DNA of 64,000 nucleotides from Zonotrichia leucophrys gambelii (lineage: Eukaryota; Chordata; Aves; Passeriformes; Passerellidae), in the NCBI RefSeq assembly GCF_028769735.1, contig NC_088173.1:71546463-71610462 (forward strand), written 5' to 3'. Position 1 is the first letter of the stretch. Every line of letters begins with the position of its first letter. The position numbers and the translations under genes are program-made. Below are positions 53,636 through 64,000 of the stretch, piece by piece. The notes under the pieces were generated by a model. The model was given only the letters and a program-made list of their open reading frames with translations, was not told the origin of the DNA and did no database searches.

Positions 53636-54419
53636 TATGGCTCCTTTCCCCCTTTTTTTTTGTCCTTTCCAAGCCCTGCGGGGAAAACGCCTCATCCCTC
53701 CCGGAGAGGGAACATTGGGCACGGAGCTGCTTCCAGAAATAACCACTTTCCTCATTTCCCACCCTAATCTGTTTTTCCCTTCCCTTTCCATAAAAACAAC
53801 ACGGATAAAACAAAAGCCCCCTTCTCTCCGAGGCTCTTTCCTGACCCAAACACAGAATCCTGGTGCCTCCAAGTCTCACGGAGCAAATCCAGCCTGGAAG
53901 CGGCAGCCAGGACTCGGTGCCACCTCCAAATTTTGGACACTTCTTTGGATTCACCTTCCCGAGGCTTTGGATTTGTTCTTGGATCCGGAAATGTGAGTGG
54001 ATACCCGGAGCCTCAGCAGGGAAAGGTCATTTCCACTCGTTGACATTCAGGCTGTCTCTTTTCCAGGGATATTTTTATTCCAAGAGCATCGGCCTGGCTG
54101 GGGAGAGGTTTCCCACCCGTCAGGATTTCTGGGAAGGGGGAATGGTCACACCTGGAGGAACGGGAGGTTTTGACAGGAAAATAATTCAATCCTAATGCAT
54201 CTTCTGCTCATGGCTTTTCCCTAGGATTGGATGGGAGCCGTTGGCTGTTCCAGGATAATTCCCAACAAAAGGGTTTTGTGAGCTCAGGGCTCCCCTGCCA
54301 AAGCTTCTCCTTCTCCTCACTCAGGAACTTCTGAGCCTTCCCATGGATTTCAATTCCCACTGGGATTGCTCCAAAGCAGGATGGGGAGCAGGAAAGATGG
54401 GAATTCTGTCCTTGTGTTC
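53636..54419. other. Non-coding background
   Basis: No gene recognised. Confidence 0.4.
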
Positions 54420-54930
54420 TGCTCAGGTGAGAGCCCACCTGCAGAGCTGCTCGTGCTCCTGGATCCCAAATTCAGGAGGACGTGGAGCTGCTGGAGAGAG
54501 CCCAGAGGAGGCCCCGGAGCTGCTGCAGGCCTGGAGCCCCTCTGCTCTGGAGCCAGGCTGGCAGAGCTGGGAATGTTCCCCTGGAGAAGGGAAGGCTCCA
54601 GGCAGAGCTCAGAGCCCCTGGCAGGGCCTGCAGGGGCTCCAGGAGAGCTGGAGAGGGACTGGGGACAAGGCCTGCAGGGACAGGAGCCAGGGAATGGCTC
54701 CCACTGGGAAAGGGGAGATTGGGCTGGGATCTTGGCAAGGAATTGCTGGCTGGGCTGGAATTCCCAGATTTGCTGTGGCTGCCCCTGGATCCCTGGCAGT
54801 GCCCAAGGCCAGGCTGGGATGGACTTGGATTCATCTGGGATAGTGGGAATGTGTCCCTGCTGATGGGATGGGATGAGCTTTCAGAGTTTTCAGATCCCTT
54901 CCCAACCCAAACCATTCCACAATTCCATGA
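54420..54930 (+). mobile_element. CR1 LINE 3' fragment, longest type, sense
   Basis: About 510 bp, collinear with 21755-22280: GTGAGAGCCCACCTGCAGAG, GACGTGGAGCTGCTGGAGAG, the young-type body and tail CCATTCCACAATTCCATGAT. Confidence 0.92.
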
Positions 54931-56015
54931 TTCCATGACTGCATTGTTTGGATTTTGGTTTTTTTTAACATGATCCCACAAAAAAACAGGCAAAGAAAAT
55001 TAAAAATCTGCCACCCAAAAATTCCAGGAGAATCCAAGAGAGCTCCAGCCTTTCCAGCCCCAGATCTGGACACAGGGAAGGAAGGAGCTTCCAGAACAGC
55101 TCCATTCCCTTCTCCACCCTGGGACCACAAACAGGAGGAAAACAGGGAAAATCCATTTGTGCAATGATCCCAAATCCCAAACTGGATTCCCAGTCGTCAC
55201 AGCCACAGCGATGATTTGATGGATTAAGAATTCCCAGAAATACCAAGGCTGGAGACCGAGGGATATTTGAGCCAGGGATTAAGGTGGGTGCTCTGTCCTG
55301 CAAACCCCAGGTTAGGAGAGGCCCAGGCTAAAGCCGAGTCTTGGAGGAATGGGAACAATCCCAGCCATCCTGGAGGAGCGATCCCTGAATCCCAAATCCT
55401 GTTCCACAAGGAAATCAGTCCTTAATGCTGGATTAGACCAAATATGGGATGAGGCTGGGAATGGGTGAATTTTGGGAAGCTTGGAAGAGCCCAACAGGAC
55501 AGCCCAAAACTCCCAGAGGGAATCAGATCACTGTGGGATGAGGAAGAAGAGATTTGTGGGATCGGGATGGAGCAAACATTCCATTCCAAGGGGAGGTCAG
55601 CTATGGAAAACTCCATAAATCTGGGCTCTTCCAATCCCAATCCCATTCCCCATCTCCATCCACTCATCCTCTCTTCCTCATCCTGTTGGATGCCACCAGC
55701 TAGGAATGGATATCCCGATGTTGTATCCCGTTATTCCACATTTGAGCATTCCCAAGGCATCGCTGAGCCCCATTCCCATTTTCTCAAGAGGGAAAGACTT
55801 ATCCCAGCTCTGGGATTGGTTTGGGAGCAAAATCCAATCAGATGGAAGTGGCCAAGTGAGGTGAGGACCAGGGAATGATGCCGATGGAAATTGGCGGGAT
55901 GAAGGATCCCCACGCTCCTCCCACTCTGGCTGAAATGGGAATTTGCTCAGGATTTTTGGGATTGATGATGGGAGGGAGGACTCTCCTAGGTTCCCAGGAA
56001 ATATTTGGAAAGAGT
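54931..56015. other. Non-coding background
   Basis: No gene recognised. Confidence 0.4.
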
Positions 56016-56145
56016 CCATCCCATCCCATCCCATCCCATCCCATCCCATCCCATCCCATCCCATCCCATCCCATCCCATCCCATCCCATCCCATCCCATC
56101 CCATCCCATCCCATCCCATCCCATCCCATCCCATCCCATCCCATC
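56016..56145. repeat. (CCATC)26 microsatellite
   Basis: 130 uninterrupted bases. The G-rich strand is (GATGG)n with GGG runs every five bases. It abuts a CR1 tail at 56148. Confidence 0.98.
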
Positions 56146-56147
56146 TA

Positions 56148-56265
56148 AAGAATCATGGAATGTTACGGGGTTGGAATGGCCCTTAAGGATCATCCAGTCC
56201 CAACTCCCTGCCATAGGCAGGGACAATTCCCACTATCCCGGATTGCCCCAGGCCATTCAGAAGTT
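56148..56265 (-). mobile_element. CR1 LINE 3' end, antisense
   Basis: AAAGAATCATGGAATGTTAC, CCTTAAGGATCATCCAGTCC and GGGACAATTCCCACTATCCC. Confidence 0.86.
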
Positions 56266-57550
56266 TAGGAAGTTCTAACACAGGCAAAGTGAATTCCCTG
56301 TGGAATTCCCCAACAAAATGGGAATTATTTGGGATGCTGAATGTGCCAGGAATTCCCAGAGGTGTCACACAGTCCCTGTCTTTGGAAGTTTTGCAGGTCA
56401 GGCTGGAGAAGTCCCAGAGGAATCCGATTTTGGAAGCTGGACCAGACACCTCCTGAGATTCCTTCCTGCCCGAATTATCCCTGGGAATTCCCCATCCCAG
56501 CACAGCTTCCAGAGGTGGATAATGACCATCCAGATCTGCTGTATCCCAAAAATCCAAACACTTCCATCCCAAAATCTGTGCTGCTTGGCTGCTGTTTGCA
56601 ATGCCTTGCCTTATTCCCTGTGAAATGCAGAAATTTTGGGATAAATTGGATCCACGACCATGGCCAAAGTCTTGCTCTGACCATGCCCCTTCTGCTCTTC
56701 CCTCTGGGATTTTCCAGAGCTTTGCTGACCCTTCCCGGAGAATTTTGGGATGTGAAATGGCTGTTTACAGTCCTGATCCAAGAAAAACCTCGGATCAAAC
56801 ATCTCCGGCTCCACCATCAGCCGTATCCCATTCCTTCCTTTTTTTCCATCAAAACCCACCCCCCGCTCCAGGGGAAATTCACCCATTCCCGAAAATCCTG
56901 CACCTCTCTCCCTTCCTTCCATAATCCCTAAAACAGCAATGGAAAATCCAAAGGGATAAACCCTTGGAAAAACTCCCAATCCAGGTAATCCTATTGTTCC
57001 TCCTCTCCCTACCTGCCCCAATCCTGGTGTTTTTCCCGGATCCCAGACGTTCTGGGATGAGGGAAGGAAGTTCGGCTCCAAACCCATCCCTATTAAATTC
57101 CTCCCAAATCCAAAGTGCCCAGAAAACAAAGCCATGGATTTACCTGATTTGGATGTTCTTGGCACGGGATAATGGCCTGGGATTTTCTGACTGAATGGAC
57201 TTGTTGTAACACCAGGAATTCTGACTTTTTTTTTTTTTTTTTTTTTTGGAATGTTCGTTGGTTTTCCCTCCTGCCAGATTTCCTGAGTAATGCCGGAGCA
57301 CGGAGCCAACTCCCGGCTTGTTTGGAGTTCTGGAATCCTCCAGCAAAAGGAGACAGAGGTCCCACGTTTCTCTTGGAAGAGGGAAAGCTTCCAAAGGCCA
57401 TTTTTGGAGGGATCCCATCCCAATCCTCCAGGAATGACCTCATCCCACTAATGAGGAGTCGTCTTGGGGCCGGATGGAATAAAGGGCTCCTTCTGCCTTT
57501 GGATTTCAGAGGTTTAGGGAGAGTTTTCCAAGGGGGTTCTCCTGGATTCC
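56266..57550. other. Non-coding background
   Basis: Poly-T at 57226-57247. No gene recognised. Confidence 0.4.
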
Positions 57551-58040
57551 AGGTTTATCCATCCTTTATAGGGACAGATCTCTGATCATGGAATCCTGGA
57601 GTATCTGGAGTTGGGAGGGATATTCCAGGTTTATCCATCATTTTCAAGGACAGCTCTAAAGGGAAGGTCATGGGACTATGGAATATCTGGAGTTGGAAGG
57701 AAATTCCAGGTTCATCCATCCTTTGCAAGGGACAACTCTCTGATCATGGAATCCTGGAATATCCCGAGTTGGGCAGGATATTCCAGGTTTATCCATCCTT
57801 TTCAAGGATGGCTCTCTGATCATGAAATTACAAAATATCCCAATTTGGGAGGGATACTCCAGGTTTATCCATCATTTTCAGGGACAGATCTCTGATCATG
57901 GAATCATGGAATATCTGCAGTTGGGAGGGATATTCCAGGTTTATCCATAGTTTTCAAGGGCAGCTCTAAAGGGGAGGACATGGAATTATGGAATATCTGG
58001 AGTTGGGAGGGATATTCCAGGTTTATCCATCCTTTTCAGC
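57551..58040. repeat. ~76-82-bp tandem array, about six units, derived from a CR1 tail
   Basis: Each unit has CCAGGTTTATCCATCCTTTT, GGGACAGATCTCTGATCATG, GAATCCTGGAATATCTGGAG and TTGGGAGGGATATT. The GATCATGGAATCATGGAATAT part resembles the antisense CR1 tail. Alternating units carry a variant with CAGCTCTAAAGGG. Confidence 0.9.
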
Positions 58041-58054
58041 ACCTTCTTTCTCTC

Positions 58055-58250
58055 TAGCTCCAAGCTCTCCCTGGATTTTTTTCCCATCTCCAGGGGAATA
58101 TTCCCAGCTCTCCCAGCCTGGCTCCAGGATCCTGGAATGCTTTGTGTTGGAAAGACCTTAAATCCCATCCCATTCCACCCCATCCATGATCTGGGACACC
58201 TCCCACTATTCCAGGGAGTTCCAATCCCAATCCAACCCGGCCTTGCAGAG
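58055..58250 (-). mobile_element. CR1 LINE 3' fragment, antisense
   Basis: CCCATCTCCAGGGGAATATT at one side, CCTGGAATGCTTTGTGTTGG, GACACCTCCCACTATTCCAG and CCAACCCGGCCTTGCAGAG. Confidence 0.82.
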
Positions 58251-59157
58251 TCCCCCCGTTCCAATTTGGAGGTTTTATTCCATTTTCCCCCTGTTTTTCA
58301 GGATAACTGAATCCAACTGAAAAGGCCTTTCCCTGCCCACACTCCCTCTCTTTCCTCTCCCTTTTTTTTCATGGATCTCCACCAAAACCTGAGCTCATCT
58401 TGGATTCATTTCCTCTCTGGATACCTCGGCTTCAAACACTCAGCAGAAGAGCGGCGTTGACCTTCTCCTGTTGGATTGGGAGCTCCCCTCCAGCTTGGAT
58501 CCCAATCCTGCTGGAATTCTGCCTTCTGAGGATGATCCACATGAAAAGCAGGACCAGGAGGCAAATCCTGTTGGATCTGAGGGCCTTCCAATCTTCCCGG
58601 TGCTTCCAAACCCTCCCTGATTCCCTCACTTCCAACTGGAGCCAGCCAGAGGTTGTTGAGGCTCTCCCAGGTTCCCAGGAGCTGGGAAGAATTCCAAGGG
58701 ATGCAGACAAAACTCGGGATAAACCCTCAACAATCCCAGAACTCCTGGAAAGTTTTGTCTCCATGAGCACACCACAAAGGGAATCAAGACAGTGAATCAG
58801 TTATGGATGTGGGAGCTGGAGTCTGGATGCCGGAATTGGCAATTCCCATTCAGCTGTGGGAAGGTTTCCCCAAGAAAGTGCTGGAAAACTTGGCATGGAT
58901 GGATTTGGGCAGTCCAAAAAGCAGGAGAAGGGTTTTTTTTTTTGGATCCACACTCCTGACTGGATCTTGGATCACACCTCTCTCCCAAAGAATCCATGGA
59001 TTAAATCCTAGAAAAAAGAGGGAAGTGACTGCTGGATGATCCCATTGTCCCTTCAAAATCCACCATGCTTGGAAAAAAAGATGGGAAATAATCTCCAACG
59101 TTTGGAGCTTTGGAAGTGTTTGGATTCAAATCCCAATATTTTGGTGGAATTCCAAGT
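58251..59157. other. Non-coding background
   Basis: No gene recognised. Confidence 0.4.
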
Positions 59158-59428
59158 GAGGGAAGGGAAGGGAAGGGAAGGGAAGGGAAGGGAAGGGAAG
59201 GGAAGGGAAGGGAAGGGAAGGGAAGGGAAGGGAAGGGAAGGGAAGGGAAGGGAAGGGAAGGGAAGGGAAGGGAAGGGAAGGGAAGGGAAGGGAAGGGAAG
59301 GGAAGGGAAGGGAAGGGAAGGGAAGGGAAGGGAAGGGAAAGGGAAAGGGAAGGGAAGGGAAGGGAAGGGAAGGGAAGGGAAGGGAAGGGAAGGGAAGGGA
59401 AGGGAAGGGAAGGGAAGGGAAGGGAAGG
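59158..59428. repeat. (GGGAA)n microsatellite, about 54 units
   Basis: About 270 bp of GGGAA with a single interruption (GGGAAAGGGAAAGGG near 59338-59352). GGG runs spaced by AA make it a strong G-quadruplex and triplex-forming tract. A CR1 3' end follows at once. Confidence 0.98.
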
Positions 59429-59500
59429 ATGTTGGACTCCATGATTTTTAGGGTCTTTTCCAACCTAACCAATTATTCCATGATTCCCTGGTTTTAAGTT
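59428..59500 (+). mobile_element. CR1 LINE 3' end, sense, directly after the GGGAA array
   Basis: GATGTTGGACTCCATGATTT, GGGTCTTTTCCAACCTAACC and tail ATTATTCCATGATTCC. Only the last ~70 bp of the element remain. Confidence 0.85.
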
Positions 59501-61314
59501 CTGTCTGTGGACTTGGATCATCAGATTTCTGGGAATAAGTCAGGGCTTTGCTGGGAAAATGCCCTGGACTAAAATCTCTGGAGCTGGGATGTGTTCACTG
59601 AGCTAAGGTCCAGGTTGAGGAGCTGGAGTTTTATCCCTGGTTTTAGAACCAGGAAACATTTTCCCGAGCTTTATTTCATGGAAAATGCATTCCTGGAGAG
59701 ACCACTGAAAACAGGGAAAAGAAAATGAAAGAAGAATTCTAAATATTAAGAAGAATTTATGGAAATTGTAAAGTAACAACCACTCAGGATGACAAATCAG
59801 GCTGCTCCCAGGAAACACTCCGGCTTTTCCAAGAACGTGGATTTCAGAGAAAAATGGACGAATTCCTATGAAAAGAGAATTCTGGATGCCCTTCGGCCTC
59901 ATGCCGCCTGGATCCCTGCTTGGCTCAGCCCATGGATCATCAGGCACTGAGTCACCTCTTTATGGATGCGGGATGAGGTTCCTGAGGGGAAGGAATTCCT
60001 GCCGGGAGCCGGATTTTCGGGATGGTGATGTCGGAGACTGAGTCAGAGCTGCTCCGGGCCCATCTGGTTGTGATTTTGGGAACGGCAGGGATCGGAAGAA
60101 TCCCTGGCATGGAAAGGCTGGGAGGCTTCCCAGTGGGAATGGGGTCTGGGAGGGAGATTGGGATCCATGTGGGAAATGCAGGGATAGAGGAGAAATTCCC
60201 TTTTTCTGCTTCCCGCCCTCCCTCCATTCCCTCCTCGAATGGGTGAGAAATTCCTGGAAGCAGCTCTAACATCGCTACGGTTCCAGCAGGAATTCTGGGC
60301 TTCTGATTCTTCCCTGGGTTTTCTCCATTCAGGGATAAATCGGGAGCCTCCTTAGGGAGAGCAGAATTCCCAACCGGAATCCTGGTTGGATAAATGGGAA
60401 TCTTGGGTCTGTGGCTGGGAGTGGAGTTTTAGGATGGAATCTGAATCCCAAATCCCAGCAAAAGCCTCAGGCATGGCCAGAGGAAAAACAGGGATGAGCA
60501 AGAGGTGGGAATGCCACATCCCATTCCCACTGGGATGACACGGAAGAAAATCCCCCAATCCCACAACGTTCCAAAGGGTTTTCAGCTCCATGCGGCCGTT
60601 CCCAGGAACAACACTCACCATTTCTCATATCCTCATCCGGAGAGTGGTGACAGAAGTTCTGTTATTCCCAAAAATCCCATGGCTTGGATCTTTCCCAAGG
60701 AGCCAATTCCATGCAGCAGCTGCTGAGGGATTTTGGATTCCCTGGTTCCAAGGTTGGGAACAACCCCAGGGAAAGGGGATGGATGGAATTTGGGATGGGG
60801 GTCAGAGGGATGTGGGGCCTCTTGGATGCCAAAATTTGGGATTGAAGCAAGCTGAAAATCCCATTATTTTCCTTGGAGATCACTTTGGGTTGGGGATTTG
60901 GGAAGATTTAAGAAACGTTTATTTTTTATTCTCTTTTCCTTTTTTTCCTCATTTTTTCCCCAGGCTTTATCCATGCAGCTCATTCCAAGCTGGACCCCAT
61001 CAAGCTCCAGGCTTTGGATGCTCCAGATGAATTCCCATCCAGAATTCCAGATGAATTCCCATCTGGATGATCCAAGGCTGCTGGAGCCTGGCAAGATCCC
61101 GCTCTGGAGCCGGATGGAGAACATTCCATCCTGGAAATGCTACTTCCAGCCAGACTTGGATCAGGGCTTTCCAAGGAAATCTCCTGGGGCAGGGAACGTC
61201 TCCTAAGGGATTTCCCTGGCTGCTCCCAGAGCTGGGTTTTCCCTGGATTCAACAGGATGGGATAAAAACACCTGGAAAGTTTGTTCCTATGGGAATATTA
61301 TCCCTGTCCACAGA
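59501..61314. other. Non-coding background with two AP-1 heptamers
   Basis: TGAGTCA occurs at 59948-59954 and 60039-60045. The intervening CpG-containing block is open on both strands but not recognisable as a gene. No other feature recognised. Confidence 0.35.
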
Positions 61315-61375
61315 AAGCTTGGAATGAGATGGTCCTTGAGATCCCTTCCAAGCCAAAGCATTCCAGAATTCCATG
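61315..61375 (+). mobile_element. CR1 LINE 3'-terminal fragment, sense
   Basis: GGTCCTTGAGATCCCTTCCA, AGCCAAAGCATTCCAGAATT. About 60 bp. Confidence 0.75.
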
Positions 61376-61744
61376 GGCTCTTCCTGGTTGTTCCTTCATG
61401 GAATTCCCACAGTGGGAGCATCTCCAGAGGTGTTTTCCTGCCGTTAGGATTTTCCTTAGTGAGGCTTTCCATACTTCTGGGAGCTCTTCAAAATTTCTGG
61501 GAATTCTCTTTCCAGTATCTGAAGGAAATGGAGAGGCTGAGATTTCTGGACAAGATTCCCAAAATCTGTCTTTTATAGGGAACATAATTTCATTTTCCTT
61601 CAAGAAATTCCAAAGCTCCTCTCCATCCATATTTATTCCACTATCTGATTCCCTGTGGAAAATGCAATTTAATGGATTTATCCCAAATTTCAGTCCCTTG
61701 TCCTCTCAGTCATACTGTTCTTATGGAACCCCAGAATTCCAAAC
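61376..61744. other. Non-coding background
   Basis: No feature recognised. Confidence 0.35.
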
Positions 61745-61900
61745 TGGTTTGATGGGAAAGGGCCCAGTTCCAATTCCCTCCCTCTATCCCAGGTTTTTCC
61801 AACCCGGCCTTGGACACTTCCAGGAGCAGCCACAGCTTCTCTGGGAATTCCATCCCAGCCCCTCACCATCCCAGGGAAAAAATTATTCCCTATATTTTTT
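61745..61900 (-). mobile_element. CR1 LINE 3' fragment, antisense, diverged
   Basis: CCAACCCGGCCTTGGACACT, TTCCAGGAGCAGCCACAGCT and CCCCTCACCATCCCAGGG. Confidence 0.78.
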
Positions 61901-63169
61901 CCCAAGTCCAATTGAACTCCTTCATTATGGATCCCGATAAAAAGGAGGAAGAAATCCCAGAGAGGAAATTCCAGAGTGGGATAAGGATGTGGACAGGAAA
62001 AAAAGAATGGGAAAGGAAGGCCCAAAATCTTGGAAAATAACCCAAAACTGCTGGAGAAAGAGGACCTGAAACAGCTCAGAAAAATAACCTGGAAGGATTT
62101 GGGAACTGGGATTTGGGAATTACAGGAGCAGGATCAGCTGGGAGCAAATGGAGCAGGAAAATAGTGTTGTCCACCCTCCTGGAATTCCATGTCCCTGGAA
62201 GGAGGGTGACACTCAAACATTCCCTGGAAATTTCAATTCCTCAGAAAATGGGATTTGTGACACACAAAATTGAGGAGCTGAACAGGATTTGCTTTCCCTG
62301 AAAACCCATCTGCATTTTTCCTAGTTTTTTGATGGATTTATGGATTTGAAAGTGGGAAATTTCTCTTTCAATTCCTCCTCCAATTCCTCAAATTCCTCTT
62401 GGCATTTATTTATGGATTTTAATTAGGGATAGATCATTTATTTCGTTCCCTGGATTTGGGGTTGGAGAAATCCCATGGCAGGCAGTTATCCCACAAATTC
62501 CCAGGGAGGAAAACTCTGGGATTTGGGGAATTGTGTTATGAGGTGTTGGAATTCCCTGCGGATAACCTTTCCCTCCTAAAAAGGGACAGGGAGGCCTAAG
62601 AGGGAATTTGGGAATGAACAATCCCATTTTTTCCTGCTGAAATCATGGATAAAGGTGTCAGTCATTCCCAAGGAACAGAGACTCCAATTTATGGAAGATG
62701 CTGATTTTAAGGGAATTTGGGAATAGTTCCATACCACCCATTGTAATCCCAGCTGGGATGAGCCAATCCCACCATATCCCACATTCCCACATTCCCTGTG
62801 CCACAAATCCCATGGGAAAACTGGAAAAATTACTCTGGAGCCTCTCCCAACCTTCCTGGTGGTTGTGGTGGAGCAATTCCAGTGGCTACAGTCCGGAATG
62901 GCACCAAGGAAAAATTGGGAAAAAAAATGATCCTGGAAATCCTGGAAGTGAAACATTTCCCGGCGGAGAGATAAAGTGAGGGAGGGGAAGGAGGAAAAGC
63001 AGGAAGGAGGGAGGGAAGAAGGAAAAAATAATCAATTATCCAAACATCACCTTCAAAGAGTTTCCAGAATCTGGGAATTGCTGTGGATCAGGCTGGAATT
63101 CCAGGGATATAGATCCCTCCTGGAAAAAGGAGCTGTTCCCACTTCATCCATGGGGAGGAGGAGGGAAAA
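61901..63169. other. Non-coding background
   Basis: A purine-rich patch lies at 62980-63030. No gene recognised. Confidence 0.4.
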
Positions 63170-63540
63170 TGCTCCAGGATTCTGGAGCTCCTCTGCACTG
63201 GGAGAGCTGGGAATGTTGCCTTGGAGAAGGGAAAAATCCAGGGAATCCTCAGAGTCCCTGCAGGGGCTCCAGGAGAGATGGAATTTGGGATAAGGCCTGC
63301 AGGGACAGGAGCCAGGGAATGGCTCCCACTGGGAAAGGGGAGATTGGGCTGGGATCTTGGCAAGGAATTGCTGGCTGGGCTGGAATTCCCAGATTTGCTG
63401 TGGCTGCCCCTGGATCCCTGGCAGTGCCCAAGGCCAGGTTGGACATTGGGGCTTGGATCCACCTGGGACAGTGGGAGGTGAGGGTTGGAACAGGATGAAT
63501 TCCAAGGTCCCTTCCCACCCAAACCATTCCATGATTCCCA
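63170..63540 (+). mobile_element. CR1 LINE 3' fragment, young-looking, sense
   Basis: TTCTGGAGCTCCTCTGCACT through the conserved body to CCAAGGTCCCTTCCCACCCA and tail ACCATTCCATGATTCCC. Confidence 0.92.
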
Positions 63541-64000
63541 GGACACACCTTTGGGAAGCAGAGGATTCTCCTCATCCTCACCACCCAATTTTTCCCTGGA
63601 TTCAGCCGGAAGAGCCCTTTCCAAATTCTCCTGGGCCATTTCTCAGCTGAGACAGCCAGGAATGACAATCCCAGTGGGAAAGGGAACATCCCCCTCTCCC
63701 TCCTCAGTCCCAACATTTTTGGGATTGAATTTGGGAAGCTGTGGGGGTCCTTATCCAAAAAAACAGACAGGGAACAGCTCAGTGATTCCTCAGAAATGCT
63801 GGAAAAGGACCTGGGAGCTGCTGGAATCCTGGGATTTGTTCCAACAGCCCCACTCCAATTTTCTTCCTATTCGCCCATTCCCAACCCAACTGATCCCTGC
63901 AACAGAGCTCCACTCCCAAAATCCATAGGAACAGGGATCTCCTGCTTTTCCAGGGATTTTCTCCACCTCTGGCACGTGCAAATCCAGCCCCAACCCCACC
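63541..64000. other. Window end: non-coding background
   Basis: No gene or named repeat recognised. Confidence 0.4.

Noticed and set aside
59053..59497. GREGK/PFPSL repeat peptides
   Set aside because: Translation of a (GGGAA)n microsatellite.
59952..60272. Minus-strand open frame with a protein-like stretch SSSDSVSDITIPK
   Set aside because: No convincing acceptor; only a fair GTGACT donor; no family recognised.
1..64000. tRNA, rRNA, endogenous retrovirus or LTR structures
   Set aside because: No cloverleaf, rRNA-like, primer-binding-site, polypurine-tract or paired LTR pattern was recognised by eye; a covariance-model or LTR search would be needed to exclude short or decayed ones.

Overview
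The window looks like vertebrate nuclear DNA, most likely from a bird and probably a songbird. The main evidence is more than 35 truncated copies of one non-LTR retrotransposon family on both strands. Their 3' ends carry the avian CR1 signature: a segment reading like GGTCCCTTCCAACCCAAACC followed by a degenerate (ATTCCATG)n tail. I see no bacterial or viral gene organisation, no rRNA or tRNA gene and no CRISPR array. No reading frame could be matched to a known protein family. The many long open frames come from stop-poor repeats and from a GGAAT/ATTCC-rich background.

Layout. 0-7.4 kb: an AP-1 palindrome, an old CR1, an exact 32-bp array and a homeobox-site-rich AT block near 4.2 kb. 7.4-8.6 kb: a 126-bp tandem duplication followed by an 880-bp AT-rich island. 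8.6-27 kb: scattered CR1 copies, two (CATCC)n arrays and several CpG-richer, less repetitive islands near 14, 16, 18.6-19.3 and 24.6-25.1 kb that may be regulatory DNA or exons. 27.2-29.7 kb: the most interesting block. A 36-bp minisatellite of about 30 units is followed directly by a CCAAT/TATA-like promoter, a short ATG-containing exon with a good 5' splice site, an intron filled by a ~300-bp tandem array, and a second exon with good splice sites and a compatible phase. 30-38 kb: CR1 copies in both orientations, a CTCF-like site at 32.1 kb and possible minus-strand exons at 35.9 and 37.8 kb. 38.7-44 kb: a 37-bp minisatellite, a pyrimidine tract, a 15-bp-type array and an ATT/TAA array. 44-64 kb: MIR-like relics, a 10-bp array, three large G-rich/C-rich pentanucleotide arrays next to CR1 tails, a ~78-bp array and more CR1.

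How it fits together. This is mainly intergenic or intronic DNA shaped by CR1 insertion and tandem-repeat expansion. All five pentanucleotide arrays lie inside or beside CR1 copies. Five loci show CR1 3' ends facing outward as inverted pairs. The only unit I would propose as a possible undescribed gene is the plus-strand two-exon structure at 28.3-29.7 kb. All exon calls rest on splice-site and frame logic alone and have low confidence.
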